Part shown: positions 25,268 through 39,610 of the stretch, piece after piece
How the letters are laid out: every line of letters starts with the position of its first letter
How positions within the stretch are numbered: position 1 is the first letter of the stretch
Assembly (NCBI GenBank): GCA_027186245.1
Contig: CP114489.1
Coordinates: 6,455,501 to 6,519,500, forward strand
Length of the DNA: 64,000 nt
Source: Coriaria nepalensis
Lineage: Eukaryota; Streptophyta; Magnoliopsida; Cucurbitales; Coriariaceae
Direction: 5' to 3'
Position numbers and translations under genes: made by a program
Notes under the pieces: generated by a model
The model's database searches: none
Told to the model about the DNA's origin: nothing
The model's input: only the letters and a program-made list of their open reading frames with translations

Positions 25268-27255
25268 GTGCATTTGTTTAACCTTAAAATGATGTGAATG
25301 AGTCATCTAAAGCCAATGAATAATATGAAAGGTGATTCAAACGAATTCTATTTTCGTACTTCAAACATGAATTTGGTGCACAACATGCTATTGGTATTTG
25401 GGGGATGTGTGTGCTTTTGTTTCACCTTAAAATCATGTGAATAAGTCACCTAAAGCAAATGATTCTTATGAAGGTGATTCGAACGAATTACATTTTCGTA
25501 CTTCAAGCACGAGTTTGGTGGACAAACCTGCTTTTTGCATTTAGGGGATACGTGTGTATTTGTTTCACCTTAAAATCATGGCAATGTGTCGCCTAAATCT
25601 AATGAATCATATGAAGGCGATTCGAACGAAGTCTATTTTCGTACTTCAAACACGAGTTTTGTGCACAACGTGCTATTCGTCTTTGGGGGATGCATGTGCA
25701 TTTGTTTCACCTTAAGGGGGTGTGAATGATTCACTAAAGGCCAATGAATAATATGAAGGCGATTCAATGAATTCTATTTTCGTACTTTAAACATGAGTCT
25801 TGTGCTCAACATGCCTTGGTCTTTAGGAGATGCGTGTGCATTTTGTTCCTCTTTAAAATCATATCAATGGGTCACCTAGAGCCACTGAATCATATGAAGG
25901 CGATTCGAACAAATTCTATTTTCGTACTTCAAATATGAGTTTCGTGCATAACACGCTATTGGTATTTGGGGGATGCATGTGCACTTGTTTCACTTTAAAA
26001 TGATGTCAATGAGTCACCTAAATCCAATGAATCATGTGAAGGTGATTAGAACGAATTCTATTTTCGTACTTCAAACATGGGTTTCGTACACAACATGCTA
26101 TTGGTATTCCGGGGATGCATGTGCATTTGTTTCACTGTAAAATGATTTGAATGAGTCACCTAAAACCAATTAATCATATAAAAGTGATTCGAACGAATTC
26201 TATTTTCGTACTTCAAGCACGAGTTTCGTGCACCACATGCTATTAGTATTTGGGGGATGCTTGTGTATTTGTTTCGCCTTTAAAATGATGTGAATGAGTC
26301 ACCTAAGGCTAATGAATCATATGAAGGTGATTGAAACGAATTCTATTTTTGTAATTCAAACACATGTTTTATGCGCAACATGCTGTTGATATTCGGGGGA
26401 TGCATGTGCACTTGTTTCACTTTAAAATGATGTCAATGAGTCACCTAAAGCCAATGAATCATGTGAAGGTGATTAGAACGAATTCTATTTTCGTACTTCA
26501 AACATGAGTTTCGTGCACAACACGCTATTGATATTCGGGCGATGCATGTGCGTTTGTTTCACCTTAAAATGATGGGAATGAGTCACGTAAAGCCAATGAA
26601 TAATATGAAGGCGATTCAAATGAATTCTATTTTCGTACTTCAAACATGAATTTGGTGCACAACATGCTATTGGTATTTGGGGGATGTGTGTGCTTTTGTT
26701 TCACCTTAAGGGGGTGTGAATGATTCACTAAAGGCCAATGAATAATATGAAGGCGATTCAATGAATTCTATTTTCGTACTTTAAACATGAGTCTTGTGCT
26801 CAACATGCCTTGGTCTTTAGGAGATGCGTGTGCATTTGTTCCTCTTTAAAATCATATCAATGGGTCACCTAGAGCCACTGAATCATATGAAGGCGATTCG
26901 AACAAATTCTATTTTCGTACTTCAAATATGAGTTTCGTGCATAACATGCTATTGGTATTTGGGGGATGCATGTGCACTTGTTTCACTTTAAAATGATGTC
27001 AATGAGTCACCTAAATCCAATGAATCATGTGAAAGTGATTCGAACAATTTCTATTTTCGTACCTCAAGCACGAGTTTCGTGCACAACATGCTATTAGTAT
27101 TTGGGGGATGCTTGTGTATTTGTTTCACCTTAAAATGACGTGAATGACTCACCTGAAGCCAATGAATAATATGAAGGTAATTCGAACAAATTCTATTTTC
27201 GTAGCTCAAACACGAATTTCGTGCACAACATGTTATTAGTATTTCGGGGATGCAT
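25268..27255. repeat. 14-mer copy 14 (1988 bp)
   Basis: M9 has C after GTGCAC, and M7 has GAATGACTC (27148). It begins the strict C/A alternation seen in the following units. Confidence 0.84.
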
Positions 27256-30200
27256 GTGCATTTGTTTAACCTTAAAATGATGTGAATGAGTCATCTAAAG
27301 CCAATGAATAATATGAAAGGTGATTCAAACGAATTCTATTTTCGTACTTCAAACATGAATTTGGTGCACAACATGCTATTGGTATTTGGGGGATGTGTGT
27401 GCTTTTGTTTCACCTTAAAATCATGTGAATAAGTCACCTAAAGCAAATGATTCTTATGAAGGTGATTCGAACGAATTACATTTTCGTACTTCAAGCACGA
27501 GTTTGGTGGACAAACCTGCTTTTTGCATTTAGGGGATACGTGTGTATTTGTTTCACCTTAAAATCATGGCAATGTGTCGCCTAAATCTAATGAATCATAT
27601 GAAGGCGATTCGAACGAAGTCTATTTTCGTACTTCAAACACGAGTTTTGTGCACAACGTGCTATTCGTCTTTGGGGGATGCATGTGCATTTGTTTCACCT
27701 TAAGGGGGTGTGAATGATTCACTAAAGGCCAATGAATAATATGAAGGCGATTCAATGAATTCTATTTTCGTACTTTAAACATGAGTCTTGTGCTCAACAT
27801 GCCTTGGTCTTTAGGAGATGCGTGTGCATTTTGTTCCTCTTTAAAATCATATCAATGGGTCACCTAGAGCCACTGAATCATATGAAGGCGATTCGAACAA
27901 ATTCTATTTTCGTACTTCAAATATGAGTTTCGTGCATAACACGCTATTGGTATTTGGGGGATGCATGTGCACTTGTTTCACTTTAAAATGATGTCAATGA
28001 GTCACCTAAATCCAATGAATCATGTGAAGGTGATTAGAACGAATTCTATTTTCGTACTTCAAACATGGGTTTCGTACACAACATGCTATTGGTATTCCGG
28101 GGATGCATGTGCATTTGTTTCACTGTAAAATGATTTGAATGAGTCACCTAAAACCAATTAATCATATAAAAGTGATTCGAACGAATTCTATTTTCGTACT
28201 TCAAGCACGAGTTTCGTGCACAACATGCTATTAGTATTTGGGGGATGCTTGTGTATTTGTTTCGCCTTTAAAATGATGTGAATGAGTCACCTAAGGCTAA
28301 TGAATCATATGAAGGTGATTGAAACGAATTCTATTTTTGTAATTCAAACACATGTTTTATGCGCAACATGCTGTTGATATTCGGGGGATGCATGTGCACT
28401 TGTTTCACTTTAAAATGATGTCAATGAGTCACCTAAAGCCAATGAATCATGTGAAGGTGATTAGAACGAATTCTATTTTCGTACTTCCAACATGAGTTTC
28501 GTGCACAACACGCTATTGATATTCGGGCGATGCATGTGCGTTTGTTTCACCTTAAAATGATGGGAATGAGTCACGTAAAGCCAATGAATAATATGAAGGC
28601 GATTCAAATGAATTCTATTTTCGTACTTCAAACATGAATTTGGTGCACAACATGCTATTGGTATTTGGGGGATGTGTGTGCTTTTGTTTCACCTTAAGGG
28701 GGTGTGAATGATTCACTAAAGGCCAATGAATAATATGAAGGCGATTCAATGAATTCTATTTTCGTACTTTAAACATGAGTCTTGTGCTCAACATGCCTTG
28801 GTCTTTAGGAGATGCGTGTGCATTTGTTCCTCTTTAAAATCATATCAATGGGTCACCTAGAGCCACTGAATCATATGAAGGCGATTCGAACAAATTCTAT
28901 TTTCGTACTTCAAATATGAGTTTCGTGCATAACATGCTATTGGTATTTGGGGGATGCATGTGCACTTGTTTCACTTTAAAATGATGTCAATGAGTCACCT
29001 AAATCCAATGAATCATGTGAAAGTGATTCGAACAATTTCTATTTTCGTACCTCAAGCACGAGTTTCGTGCACAACATGCTATTAGTATTTGGGGGATGCT
29101 TGTGTATTTGTTTCACCTTAAAATGACGTGAATGACTCACCTGAAGCCAATGAATAATATGAAGGTAATTCGAACAAATTCTATTTTCGTAGCTCAAACA
29201 CGAATTTCGTGCACAACATGTTATTAGTATTTCGGGGATGCATGTGCATTTGTTTAACCTTAAAATGATGTGAATGAGTCATCTAAAGCCAATGAATAAT
29301 ATGAAAGGTGATTCAAACGAATTCTATTTTCGTACTTCAAACATGAATTTGGTGCACAACATGCTATTGGTATTTGGGGGATGTGTGTGCTTTTGTTTCA
29401 CCTTAAAATCATGTGAATAAGTCACCTAAAGCAAATGATTCTTATGAAGGTGATTCGAACGAATTACATTTTCGTACTTCAAGCACGAGTTTGGTGGACA
29501 AACCTGCTTTTTGCATTTAGGGGATACGTGTGTATTTGTTTCACCTTAAAATCATGGCAATGTGTCGCCTAAATCTAATGAATCATATGAAGGCGATTCG
29601 AACGAAGTCTATTTTCGTACTTCAAACACGAGTTTTGTGCACAACGTGCTATTCGTCTTTGGGGGATGCATGTGCATTTGTTTCACCTTAAGGGGGTGTG
29701 AATGATTCACTAAAGGCCAATGAATAATATGAAGGCGATTCAATGAATTCTATTTTCGTACTTTAAACATGAGTCTTGTGCTCAACATGCCTTGGTCTTT
29801 AGGAGATGCGTGTGCATTTTGTTCCTCTTTAAAATCATATCAATGGGTCACCTAGAGCCACTGAATCATATGAAGGCGATTCGAACAAATTCTATTTTCG
29901 TACTTCAAATATGAGTTTCGTGCATAACACGCTATTGGTATTTGGGGGATGCATGTGCACTTGTTTCACTTTAAAATGATGTCAATGAGTCACCTAAATC
30001 CAATGAATCATGTGAAGGTGATTAGAACGAATTCTATTTTCGTACTTCAAACATGGGTTTCGTACACAACATGCTATTGGTATTCCGGGGATGCATGTGC
30101 ATTTGTTTCACTGTAAAATGATTTGAATGAGTCACCTAAAACCAATTAATCATATAAAAGTGATTCGAACGAATTCTATTTTCGTACTTCAAGCACGAGT

Positions 30201-31231
30201 TTCGTGCACCACATGCTATTAGTATTTGGGGGATGCTTGTGTATTTGTTTCGCCTTTAAAATGATGTGAATGAGTCACCTAAGGCTAATGAATCATATGA
30301 AGGTGATTGAAACGAATTCTATTTTTGTAATTCAAACACATGTTTTATGCGCAACATGCTGTTGATATTCGGGGGATGCATGTGCACTTGTTTCACTTTA
30401 AAATGATGTCAATGAGTCACCTAAAGCCAATGAATCATGTGAAGGTGATTAGAACGAATTCTATTTTCGTACTTCAAACATGAGTTTCGTGCACAACACG
30501 CTATTGATATTCGGGCGATGCATGTGCGTTTGTTTCACCTTAAAATGATGGGAATGAGTCACGTAAAGCCAATGAATAATATGAAGGCGATTCAAATGAA
30601 TTCTATTTTCGTACTTCAAACATGAATTTGGTGCACAACATGCTATTGGTATTTGGGGGATGTGTGTGCTTTTGTTTCACCTTAAGGGGGTGTGAATGAT
30701 TCACTAAAGGCCAATGAATAATATGAAGGCGATTCAATGAATTCTATTTTCGTACTTTAAACATGAGTCTTGTGCTCAACATGCCTTGGTCTTTAGGAGA
30801 TGCGTGTGCATTTGTTCCTCTTTAAAATCATATCAATGGGTCACCTAGAGCCACTGAATCATATGAAGGCGATTCGAACAAATTCTATTTTCGTACTTCA
30901 AATATGAGTTTCGTGCATAACATGCTATTGGTATTTGGGGGATGCATGTGCACTTGTTTCACTTTAAAATGATGTCAATGAGTCACCTAAATCCAATGAA
31001 TCATGTGAAAGTGATTCGAACAATTTCTATTTTCGTACCTCAAGCACGAGTTTCGTGCACAACATGCTATTAGTATTTGGGGGATGCTTGTGTATTTGTT
31101 TCACCTTAAAATGACGTGAATGACTCACCTGAAGCCAATGAATAATATGAAGGTAATTCGAACAAATTCTATTTTCGTAGCTCAAACACGAATTTCGTGC
31201 ACAACATGTTATTAGTATTTCGGGGATGCAT
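27256..31231. repeat. 14-mer pair, first copy of a 3976 bp second-order unit
   Basis: The 27256 unit has A after GTGCAC in M9 (28222) and a rare M11 variant CTTCCAACATG (C at 28488). The 29244 unit has C in M9 (30210) and the common M11 form. Both have M7 GAATGACTC. The same two-state pattern repeats in the next pair. Confidence 0.82.
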
Positions 31232-34200
31232 GTGCATTTGTTTAACCTTAAAATGATGTGAATGAGTCATCTAAAGCCAATGAATAATATGAAAGGTGAT
31301 TCAAACGAATTCTATTTTCGTACTTCAAACATGAATTTGGTGCACAACATGCTATTGGTATTTGGGGGATGTGTGTGCTTTTGTTTCACCTTAAAATCAT
31401 GTGAATAAGTCACCTAAAGCAAATGATTCTTATGAAGGTGATTCGAACGAATTACATTTTCGTACTTCAAGCACGAGTTTGGTGGACAAACCTGCTTTTT
31501 GCATTTAGGGGATACGTGTGTATTTGTTTCACCTTAAAATCATGGCAATGTGTCGCCTAAATCTAATGAATCATATGAAGGCGATTCGAACGAAGTCTAT
31601 TTTCGTACTTCAAACACGAGTTTTGTGCACAACGTGCTATTCGTCTTTGGGGGATGCATGTGCATTTGTTTCACCTTAAGGGGGTGTGAATGATTCACTA
31701 AAGGCCAATGAATAATATGAAGGCGATTCAATGAATTCTATTTTCGTACTTTAAACATGAGTCTTGTGCTCAACATGCCTTGGTCTTTAGGAGATGCGTG
31801 TGCATTTTGTTCCTCTTTAAAATCATATCAATGGGTCACCTAGAGCCACTGAATCATATGAAGGCGATTCGAACAAATTCTATTTTCGTACTTCAAATAT
31901 GAGTTTCGTGCATAACACGCTATTGGTATTTGGGGGATGCATGTGCACTTGTTTCACTTTAAAATGATGTCAATGAGTCACCTAAATCCAATGAATCATG
32001 TGAAGGTGATTAGAACGAATTCTATTTTCGTACTTCAAACATGGGTTTCGTACACAACATGCTATTGGTATTCCGGGGATGCATGTGCATTTGTTTCACT
32101 GTAAAATGATTTGAATGAGTCACCTAAAACCAATTAATCATATAAAAGTGATTCGAACGAATTCTATTTTCGTACTTCAAGCACGAGTTTCGTGCACAAC
32201 ATGCTATTAGTATTTGGGGGATGCTTGTGTATTTGTTTCGCCTTTAAAATGATGTGAATGAGTCACCTAAGGCTAATGAATCATATGAAGGTGATTGAAA
32301 CGAATTCTATTTTTGTAATTCAAACACATGTTTTATGCGCAACATGCTGTTGATATTCGGGGGATGCATGTGCACTTGTTTCACTTTAAAATGATGTCAA
32401 TGAGTCACCTAAAGCCAATGAATCATGTGAAGGTGATTAGAACGAATTCTATTTTCGTACTTCCAACATGAGTTTCGTGCACAACACGCTATTGATATTC
32501 GGGCGATGCATGTGCGTTTGTTTCACCTTAAAATGATGGGAATGAGTCACGTAAAGCCAATGAATAATATGAAGGCGATTCAAATGAATTCTATTTTCGT
32601 ACTTCAAACATGAATTTGGTGCACAACATGCTATTGGTATTTGGGGGATGTGTGTGCTTTTGTTTCACCTTAAGGGGGTGTGAATGATTCACTAAAGGCC
32701 AATGAATAATATGAAGGCGATTCAATGAATTCTATTTTCGTACTTTAAACATGAGTCTTGTGCTCAACATGCCTTGGTCTTTAGGAGATGCGTGTGCATT
32801 TGTTCCTCTTTAAAATCATATCAATGGGTCACCTAGAGCCACTGAATCATATGAAGGCGATTCGAACAAATTCTATTTTCGTACTTCAAATATGAGTTTC
32901 GTGCATAACATGCTATTGGTATTTGGGGGATGCATGTGCACTTGTTTCACTTTAAAATGATGTCAATGAGTCACCTAAATCCAATGAATCATGTGAAAGT
33001 GATTCGAACAATTTCTATTTTCGTACCTCAAGCACGAGTTTCGTGCACAACATGCTATTAGTATTTGGGGGATGCTTGTGTATTTGTTTCACCTTAAAAT
33101 GACGTGAATGACTCACCTGAAGCCAATGAATAATATGAAGGTAATTCGAACAAATTCTATTTTCGTAGCTCAAACACGAATTTCGTGCACAACATGTTAT
33201 TAGTATTTCGGGGATGCATGTGCATTTGTTTAACCTTAAAATGATGTGAATGAGTCATCTAAAGCCAATGAATAATATGAAAGGTGATTCAAACGAATTC
33301 TATTTTCGTACTTCAAACATGAATTTGGTGCACAACATGCTATTGGTATTTGGGGGATGTGTGTGCTTTTGTTTCACCTTAAAATCATGTGAATAAGTCA
33401 CCTAAAGCAAATGATTCTTATGAAGGTGATTCGAACGAATTACATTTTCGTACTTCAAGCACGAGTTTGGTGGACAAACCTGCTTTTTGCATTTAGGGGA
33501 TACGTGTGTATTTGTTTCACCTTAAAATCATGGCAATGTGTCGCCTAAATCTAATGAATCATATGAAGGCGATTCGAACGAAGTCTATTTTCGTACTTCA
33601 AACACGAGTTTTGTGCACAACGTGCTATTCGTCTTTGGGGGATGCATGTGCATTTGTTTCACCTTAAGGGGGTGTGAATGATTCACTAAAGGCCAATGAA
33701 TAATATGAAGGCGATTCAATGAATTCTATTTTCGTACTTTAAACATGAGTCTTGTGCTCAACATGCCTTGGTCTTTAGGAGATGCGTGTGCATTTTGTTC
33801 CTCTTTAAAATCATATCAATGGGTCACCTAGAGCCACTGAATCATATGAAGGCGATTCGAACAAATTCTATTTTCGTACTTCAAATATGAGTTTCGTGCA
33901 TAACACGCTATTGGTATTTGGGGGATGCATGTGCACTTGTTTCACTTTAAAATGATGTCAATGAGTCACCTAAATCCAATGAATCATGTGAAGGTGATTA
34001 GAACGAATTCTATTTTCGTACTTCAAACATGGGTTTCGTACACAACATGCTATTGGTATTCCGGGGATGCATGTGCATTTGTTTCACTGTAAAATGATTT
34101 GAATGAGTCACCTAAAACCAATTAATCATATAAAAGTGATTCGAACGAATTCTATTTTCGTACTTCAAGCACGAGTTTCGTGCACCACATGCTATTAGTA

Positions 34201-35207
34201 TTTGGGGGATGCTTGTGTATTTGTTTCGCCTTTAAAATGATGTGAATGAGTCACCTAAGGCTAATGAATCATATGAAGGTGATTGAAACGAATTCTATTT
34301 TTGTAATTCAAACACATGTTTTATGCGCAACATGCTGTTGATATTCGGGGGATGCATGTGCACTTGTTTCACTTTAAAATGATGTCAATGAGTCACCTAA
34401 AGCCAATGAATCATGTGAAGGTGATTAGAACGAATTCTATTTTCGTACTTCAAACATGAGTTTCGTGCACAACACGCTATTGATATTCGGGCGATGCATG
34501 TGCGTTTGTTTCACCTTAAAATGATGGGAATGAGTCACGTAAAGCCAATGAATAATATGAAGGCGATTCAAATGAATTCTATTTTCGTACTTCAAACATG
34601 AATTTGGTGCACAACATGCTATTGGTATTTGGGGGATGTGTGTGCTTTTGTTTCACCTTAAGGGGGTGTGAATGATTCACTAAAGGCCAATGAATAATAT
34701 GAAGGCGATTCAATGAATTCTATTTTCGTACTTTAAACATGAGTCTTGTGCTCAACATGCCTTGGTCTTTAGGAGATGCGTGTGCATTTGTTCCTCTTTA
34801 AAATCATATCAATGGGTCACCTAGAGCCACTGAATCATATGAAGGCGATTCGAACAAATTCTATTTTCGTACTTCAAATATGAGTTTCGTGCATAACATG
34901 CTATTGGTATTTGGGGGATGCATGTGCACTTGTTTCACTTTAAAATGATGTCAATGAGTCACCTAAATCCAATGAATCATGTGAAAGTGATTCGAACAAT
35001 TTCTATTTTCGTACCTCAAGCACGAGTTTCGTGCACAACATGCTATTAGTATTTGGGGGATGCTTGTGTATTTGTTTCACCTTAAAATGACGTGAATGAG
35101 TCACCTGAAGCCAATGAATAATATGAAGGTAATTCGAACAAATTCTATTTTCGTAGCTCAAACACGAATTTCGTGCACAACATGTTATTAGTATTTCGGG
35201 GATGCAT
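31232..35207. repeat. 14-mer pair, second copy of the 3976 bp second-order unit
   Basis: The 31232 unit again has M9 A and the rare M11 CTTCCAAC (C at 32464, exactly 3976 after 28488). The 33220 unit has M9 C. It differs from the previous pair in that its last M7 is back to GAATGAGTC (G at 35100). Confidence 0.82.
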
Positions 35208-37196
35208 GTGCATTTGTTTAACCTTAAAATGATGTGATTGAGTCATCTAAAGCCAATGAATAATATGAAAGGTGATTCAAACGAATTCTATTTTCGTACT
35301 TCAAACATGAATTTGGTGCACAACATGCTATTGGTATTTGGGGGATGTGTGTGCTTTTGTTTCACCTTAAAATCATGTGAATAAGTCACCTAAAGCAAAT
35401 GATTCTTATGAAGGTGATTCGAACGAATTACATTTTCGTACTTCAAGCACGAGTTTGGTGGACAACCTGCTTTTTGCATTTAGGGGATACGTGTGTATTT
35501 GTTTCACCTTAAAATCATGGCAATGTGTCGCCTAAATCTAATGAATCATATGAAGGCGATTCGAACGAAGTCTATTTTCGTACTTCAAACACGAGTTTTG
35601 TGCACAACGTGCTATTCGTCTTTGGGGGATGCATGTGCATTTGTTTCACCTTAAGGGGGTGTGAATGATTCACTAAAGGCCAATGAATAATATGAAGGCG
35701 ATTCAATGAATTCTATTTTCGTACTTTAAACATGAGTCTTGTGCTCAACATGCCTTGGTCTTTAGGAGATGCGTGTGCATTTTGTTCCTCTTTAAAATCA
35801 TATCAATGGGTCACCTAGGGCCACTGAATCATATGAAGGCGATTCGAACAAATTCTATTTTCGTACTTCAAATATGAGTTTCGTGCATAACACGCTATTG
35901 GTATTTGGGGGATGCATGTGCACTTGTTTCACTTTAAAATGATGTCAATGAGTCACCTAAATCCAATGAATCATGTGAAGGTGATTAGAACGAATTCTAT
36001 TTTCGTACTTCAAACATGGGTTTCGTACACAACATGCTATTGGTATTCCGGGGATGCATGTGCATTTGTTTCACTGTAAAATGATTTGAATGAGTCACCT
36101 AAAACCAATTAATCATATAAAAGTGATTCGAACGAATTCTATTTTCGTACTTCAAGCACGAGTTTCGTGCACAACATGCTATTAGTATTTGGGGGATGCT
36201 TGTGTATTTGTTTCGCCTTTAAAATGATGTGAATGAGTCACCTAAGGCTAATGAATCATATGAAGGTGATTGAAACGAATTCTATTTTTGTAATTCAAAC
36301 ACATGTTTTATGCGCAACATGCTGTTGATATTCGGGGGATGCATGTGCACTTGTTTCACTTTAAAATGATGTCAATGAGTCACCTAAAGCCAATGAATCA
36401 TGTGAAGGTGATTAGAACGAATTCTATTTTCGTACTTCAAACATGGGTTTCGTACACAACATGCTATTGGTATTCCGGGGATGCATGTGCATTTGTTTCA
36501 CTGTAAAATGACGTGAATGAGTCACCTAAAACCAATTAATCATATAAAAGTGATTCGAACGAATTCTATTTTCGTACTTCAAGCACGAGTTTCGTGCACA
36601 ACATGCTATTAGTATTTGGGGGATGCTTGTGTATTTGTTTCGCCTTTAAAATGATGTGAATGAGTCACCTAAGGCTAATGAATCATATGAAGGTGATTGA
36701 AACGAATTCTATTTTCGTACTTTAAACATGAGTCTTGTGCTCAACATGCCTTGGTCTTTAGGAGATGCGTGTGCATTTGTTCCTCTTTAAAATCATATCA
36801 ATGGGTCACCTAGAGCCACTGAATCATATGAAGGCGATTCGAACAAATTCTATTTTCGTACTTCAAATATGAGTTTCGTGCATAACATGCTATTGGTATT
36901 TGGGGGATGCATGTGCACTTGTTTCACTTTAAAATGATGTCAATGAGTCACCTAAATCCAATGAATCATGTGAAAGTGATTCGAACAATTTCTATTTTCG
37001 TACCTCAAGCACGAGTTTCGTGCACAACATGCTATTAGTATTTGGGGGATGCTTGTGTATTTGTTTCACCTTAAAATGACGTGAATGAGTCACCTGAAGC
37101 CAATGAATAATATGAAGGTAATTCGAACAAATTCTATTTTCGTAGCTCAAACACGAATTTCGTGCACAACATGTTATTAGTATTTCGGGGATGCAT
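35208..37196. repeat. Rearranged 14-mer (1989 bp) with two chimeric monomers
   Basis: Order is M1 M2 M3 M4 M5' M8 M9 M10 [M11/M8] M9 [M10/M4] M5 M6 M7. The monomer at 36345-36486 starts as M11 (CTAAAGCC) and ends as M8 (CATGGGTTTCGTACACAAC). The one at 36629-36770 starts as M10 (CTAAGGCTAATG, GATTGAAACG) and ends as M4 (CTTTAAACATGAGTC). M11 remainder, M12 and M4'' start are absent. Private marks: M1 GATGTGATTGAG, a second M9 with ATGACGTGAATG, and CTAGGGCC in M5'. M2 lacks the extra A. The normal-looking length hides the rearrangement. Confidence 0.92.
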
Positions 37197-39610
37197 GTGC
37201 ATTTGTTTAACCTTAAAATGATGTGAATGAGTCATCTAAAGCCAATGAATAATATGAAAGGTGATTCAAACGAATTCTATTTTCGTACTTCAAACATGAA
37301 TTTGGTGCACAACATGCTATTGGTATTTGGGGGATGTGTGTGCTTTTGTTTCACCTTAAAATCATGTGAATAAGTCACCTAAAGCAAATGATTCTTATGA
37401 AGGTGATTCGAACGAATTACATTTTCGTACTTCAAGCACGAGTTTGGTGGACAACCTGCTTTTTGCATTTAGGGGATACGTGTGTATTTGTTTCACCTTA
37501 AAATCATGGCAATGTGTCGCCTAAATCTAATGAATCATATGAAGGCGATTCGAACGAAGTCTATTTTCGTACTTCAAACACGAGTTTTGTGCACAACGTG
37601 CTATTCGTCTTTGGGGGATGCATGTGCATTTGTTTCACCTTAAGGGGGTGTGAATGATTCACTAAAGGCCAATGAATAATATGAAGGCGATTCAATGAAT
37701 TCTATTTTCGTACTTTAAACATGAGTCTTGTGCTCAACATGCCTTGGTCTTTAGGAGATGCGTGTGCATTTTGTTCCTCTTTAAAATCATATCAATGGGT
37801 CACCTAGGGCCACTGAATCATATGAAGGCGATTCGAACAAATTCTATTTTCGTACTTCAAATATGAGTTTCGTGCATAACACGCTATTGGTATTTGGGGG
37901 ATGCATGTGCACTTGTTTCACTTTAAAATGATGTCAATGAGTCACCTAAATCCAATGAATCATGTGAAGGTGATTAGAACGAATTCTATTTTCGTACTTC
38001 AAACATGGGTTTCGTACACAACATGCTATTGGTATTCCGGGGATGCATGTGCATTTGTTTCACTGTAAAATGATTTGAATGAGTCACCTAAAACCAATTA
38101 ATCATATAAAAGTGATTCGAACGAATTCTATTTTCGTACTTCAAGCACGAGTTTCGTGCACAACATGCTATTAGTATTTGGGGGATGCTTGTGTATTTGT
38201 TTCGCCTTTAAAATGATGTGAATGAGTCACCTAAGGCTAATGAATCATATGAAGGTGATTGAAACGAATTCTATTTTTGTAATTCAAACACATGTTTTAT
38301 GCGCAACATGCTGTTGATATTCGGGGGATGCATGTGCACTTGTTTCACTTTAAAATGATGTCAATGAGTCACCTAAAGCCAATGAATCATGTGAAGGTGA
38401 TTAGAACGAATTCTATTTTCGTACTTCAAACATGGGTTTCGTACACAACATGCTATTGGTATTCCGGGGATGCATGTGCATTTGTTTCACTGTAAAATGA
38501 TGTGAATGAGTCACCTAAAACCAATTAATCATATAAAAGTGATTCGAACGAATTCTATTTTCGTACTTCAAGCACGAGTTTCGTGCACAACATGCTATTA
38601 GTATTTGGGGGATGCTTGTGTATTTGTTTCGCCTTTAAAATGATGTGAATGAGTCACCTAAGGCTAATGAATCATATGAAGGTGATTGAAACGAATTCTA
38701 TTTTTGTAATTCAAACACATGTTTTATGCGCAACATGCTGTTGATATTCGGGGGATGCATGTGCACTTGTTTCACTTTAAAATGATGTCAATGAGTCACC
38801 TAAAGCCAATGAATCATGTGAAGGTGATTAGAACGAATTCTATTTTCGTACTTCAAACATGAGTTTCGTGCACAACACGCTATTGATATTCGGGCGATGC
38901 ATGTGCGTTTGTTTCACCTTAAAATGATGGGAATGAGTCACGTAAAGCCAATGAATAATATGAAGGCGATTCAAATGAATTCTATTTTCGTACTTCAAAC
39001 ATGAATTTGGTGCACAACATGCTATTGGTATTTGGGGGATGTGTGTGCTTTTGTTTCACCTTAAGGGGGTGTGAATGATTCACTAAAGGCCAATGAATAA
39101 TATGAAGGCGATTCAATGAATTCTATTTTCGTACTTTAAACATGAGTCTTGTGCTCAACATGCCTTGGTCTTTAGGAGATGCGTGTGCATTTGTTCCTCT
39201 TTAAAATCATATCAATGGGTCACCTAGAGCCACTGAATCATATGAAGGCGATTCGAACAAATTCTATTTTCGTACTTCAAATATGAGTTTCGTGCATAAC
39301 ATGCTATTGGTATTTGGGGGATGCATGTGCACTTGTTTCACTTTAAAATGATGTCAATGAGTCACCTAAATCCAATGAATCATGTGAAAGTGATTCGAAC
39401 AATTTCTATTTTCGTACCTCAAGCACGAGTTTCGTGCACAACATGCTATTAGTATTTGGGGGATGCTTGTGTATTTGTTTCACCTTAAAATGACGTGAAT
39501 GAGTCACCTGAAGCCAATGAATAATATGAAGGTAATTCGAACAAATTCTATTTTCGTAGCTCAAACACGAATTTCGTGCACAACATGTTATTAGTATTTC
39601 GGGGATGCAT
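37197..39610. repeat. 17-mer unit (2414 bp): 14-mer with three extra monomers
   Basis: Order is M1 M2 M3 M4 M5' M8 M9 M10 [M11/M8] M9 M10 M11 M12 M4'' M5 M6 M7. The insertion at 38334-38760 is a repeat of M8-M9-M10 whose first member is the M11/M8 chimera at 38334-38475. It shares the chimera, the CTAGGGCC variant and the missing M2 A with the preceding unit. It is the last unit of the 14-mer type; the next begins the 993 bp 7-mers. Confidence 0.93.

Larger units (their letters stand above)
1..39610. repeat. 14-mer higher-order repeat array (1986-1989 bp unit)
   Basis: The diagnostic M1 start (GTGCATTTGTTTAACC, with AA where other monomers have CA) recurs at 1, 1987, 3973, 5959, 7945, 9932, 11919, 13906, 15328, 17316, 19304, 21292, 23280, 25268, 27256, 29244, 31232, 33220, 35208, 37197 and 39611. 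Spacing is 1986, then 1987 after one T is gained, then 1988 after one A is gained. Three copies are rearranged: 1422 bp at 13906, 1989 bp at 35208 with altered order, and 2414 bp at 37197. Monomers inside a unit differ clearly from each other while equivalent positions in successive units are nearly identical, which defines a true HOR. Confidence 0.96.

Noticed and set aside
36303..36506. 67-codon forward reading frame
   Set aside because: It starts in M10 at ATGTTTTATGCGC and runs through the M11/M8 chimera. Normal 14-mers hit a stop earlier. It is satellite sequence opened by the rearrangement, with no recognisable domain or upstream signal.
35208..37196. Ordinary 14-mer judged by its length alone
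   Set aside because: At 1989 bp it looks normal, but the monomer order shows two chimeras and different content, so it is listed as rearranged.
38292..38495. Identical 67-codon forward reading frame
   Set aside because: The same M10 and M11/M8 segment in the 17-mer, 1989 bp downstream of the first. Its repetition follows from HOR copying and is not evidence of coding selection.
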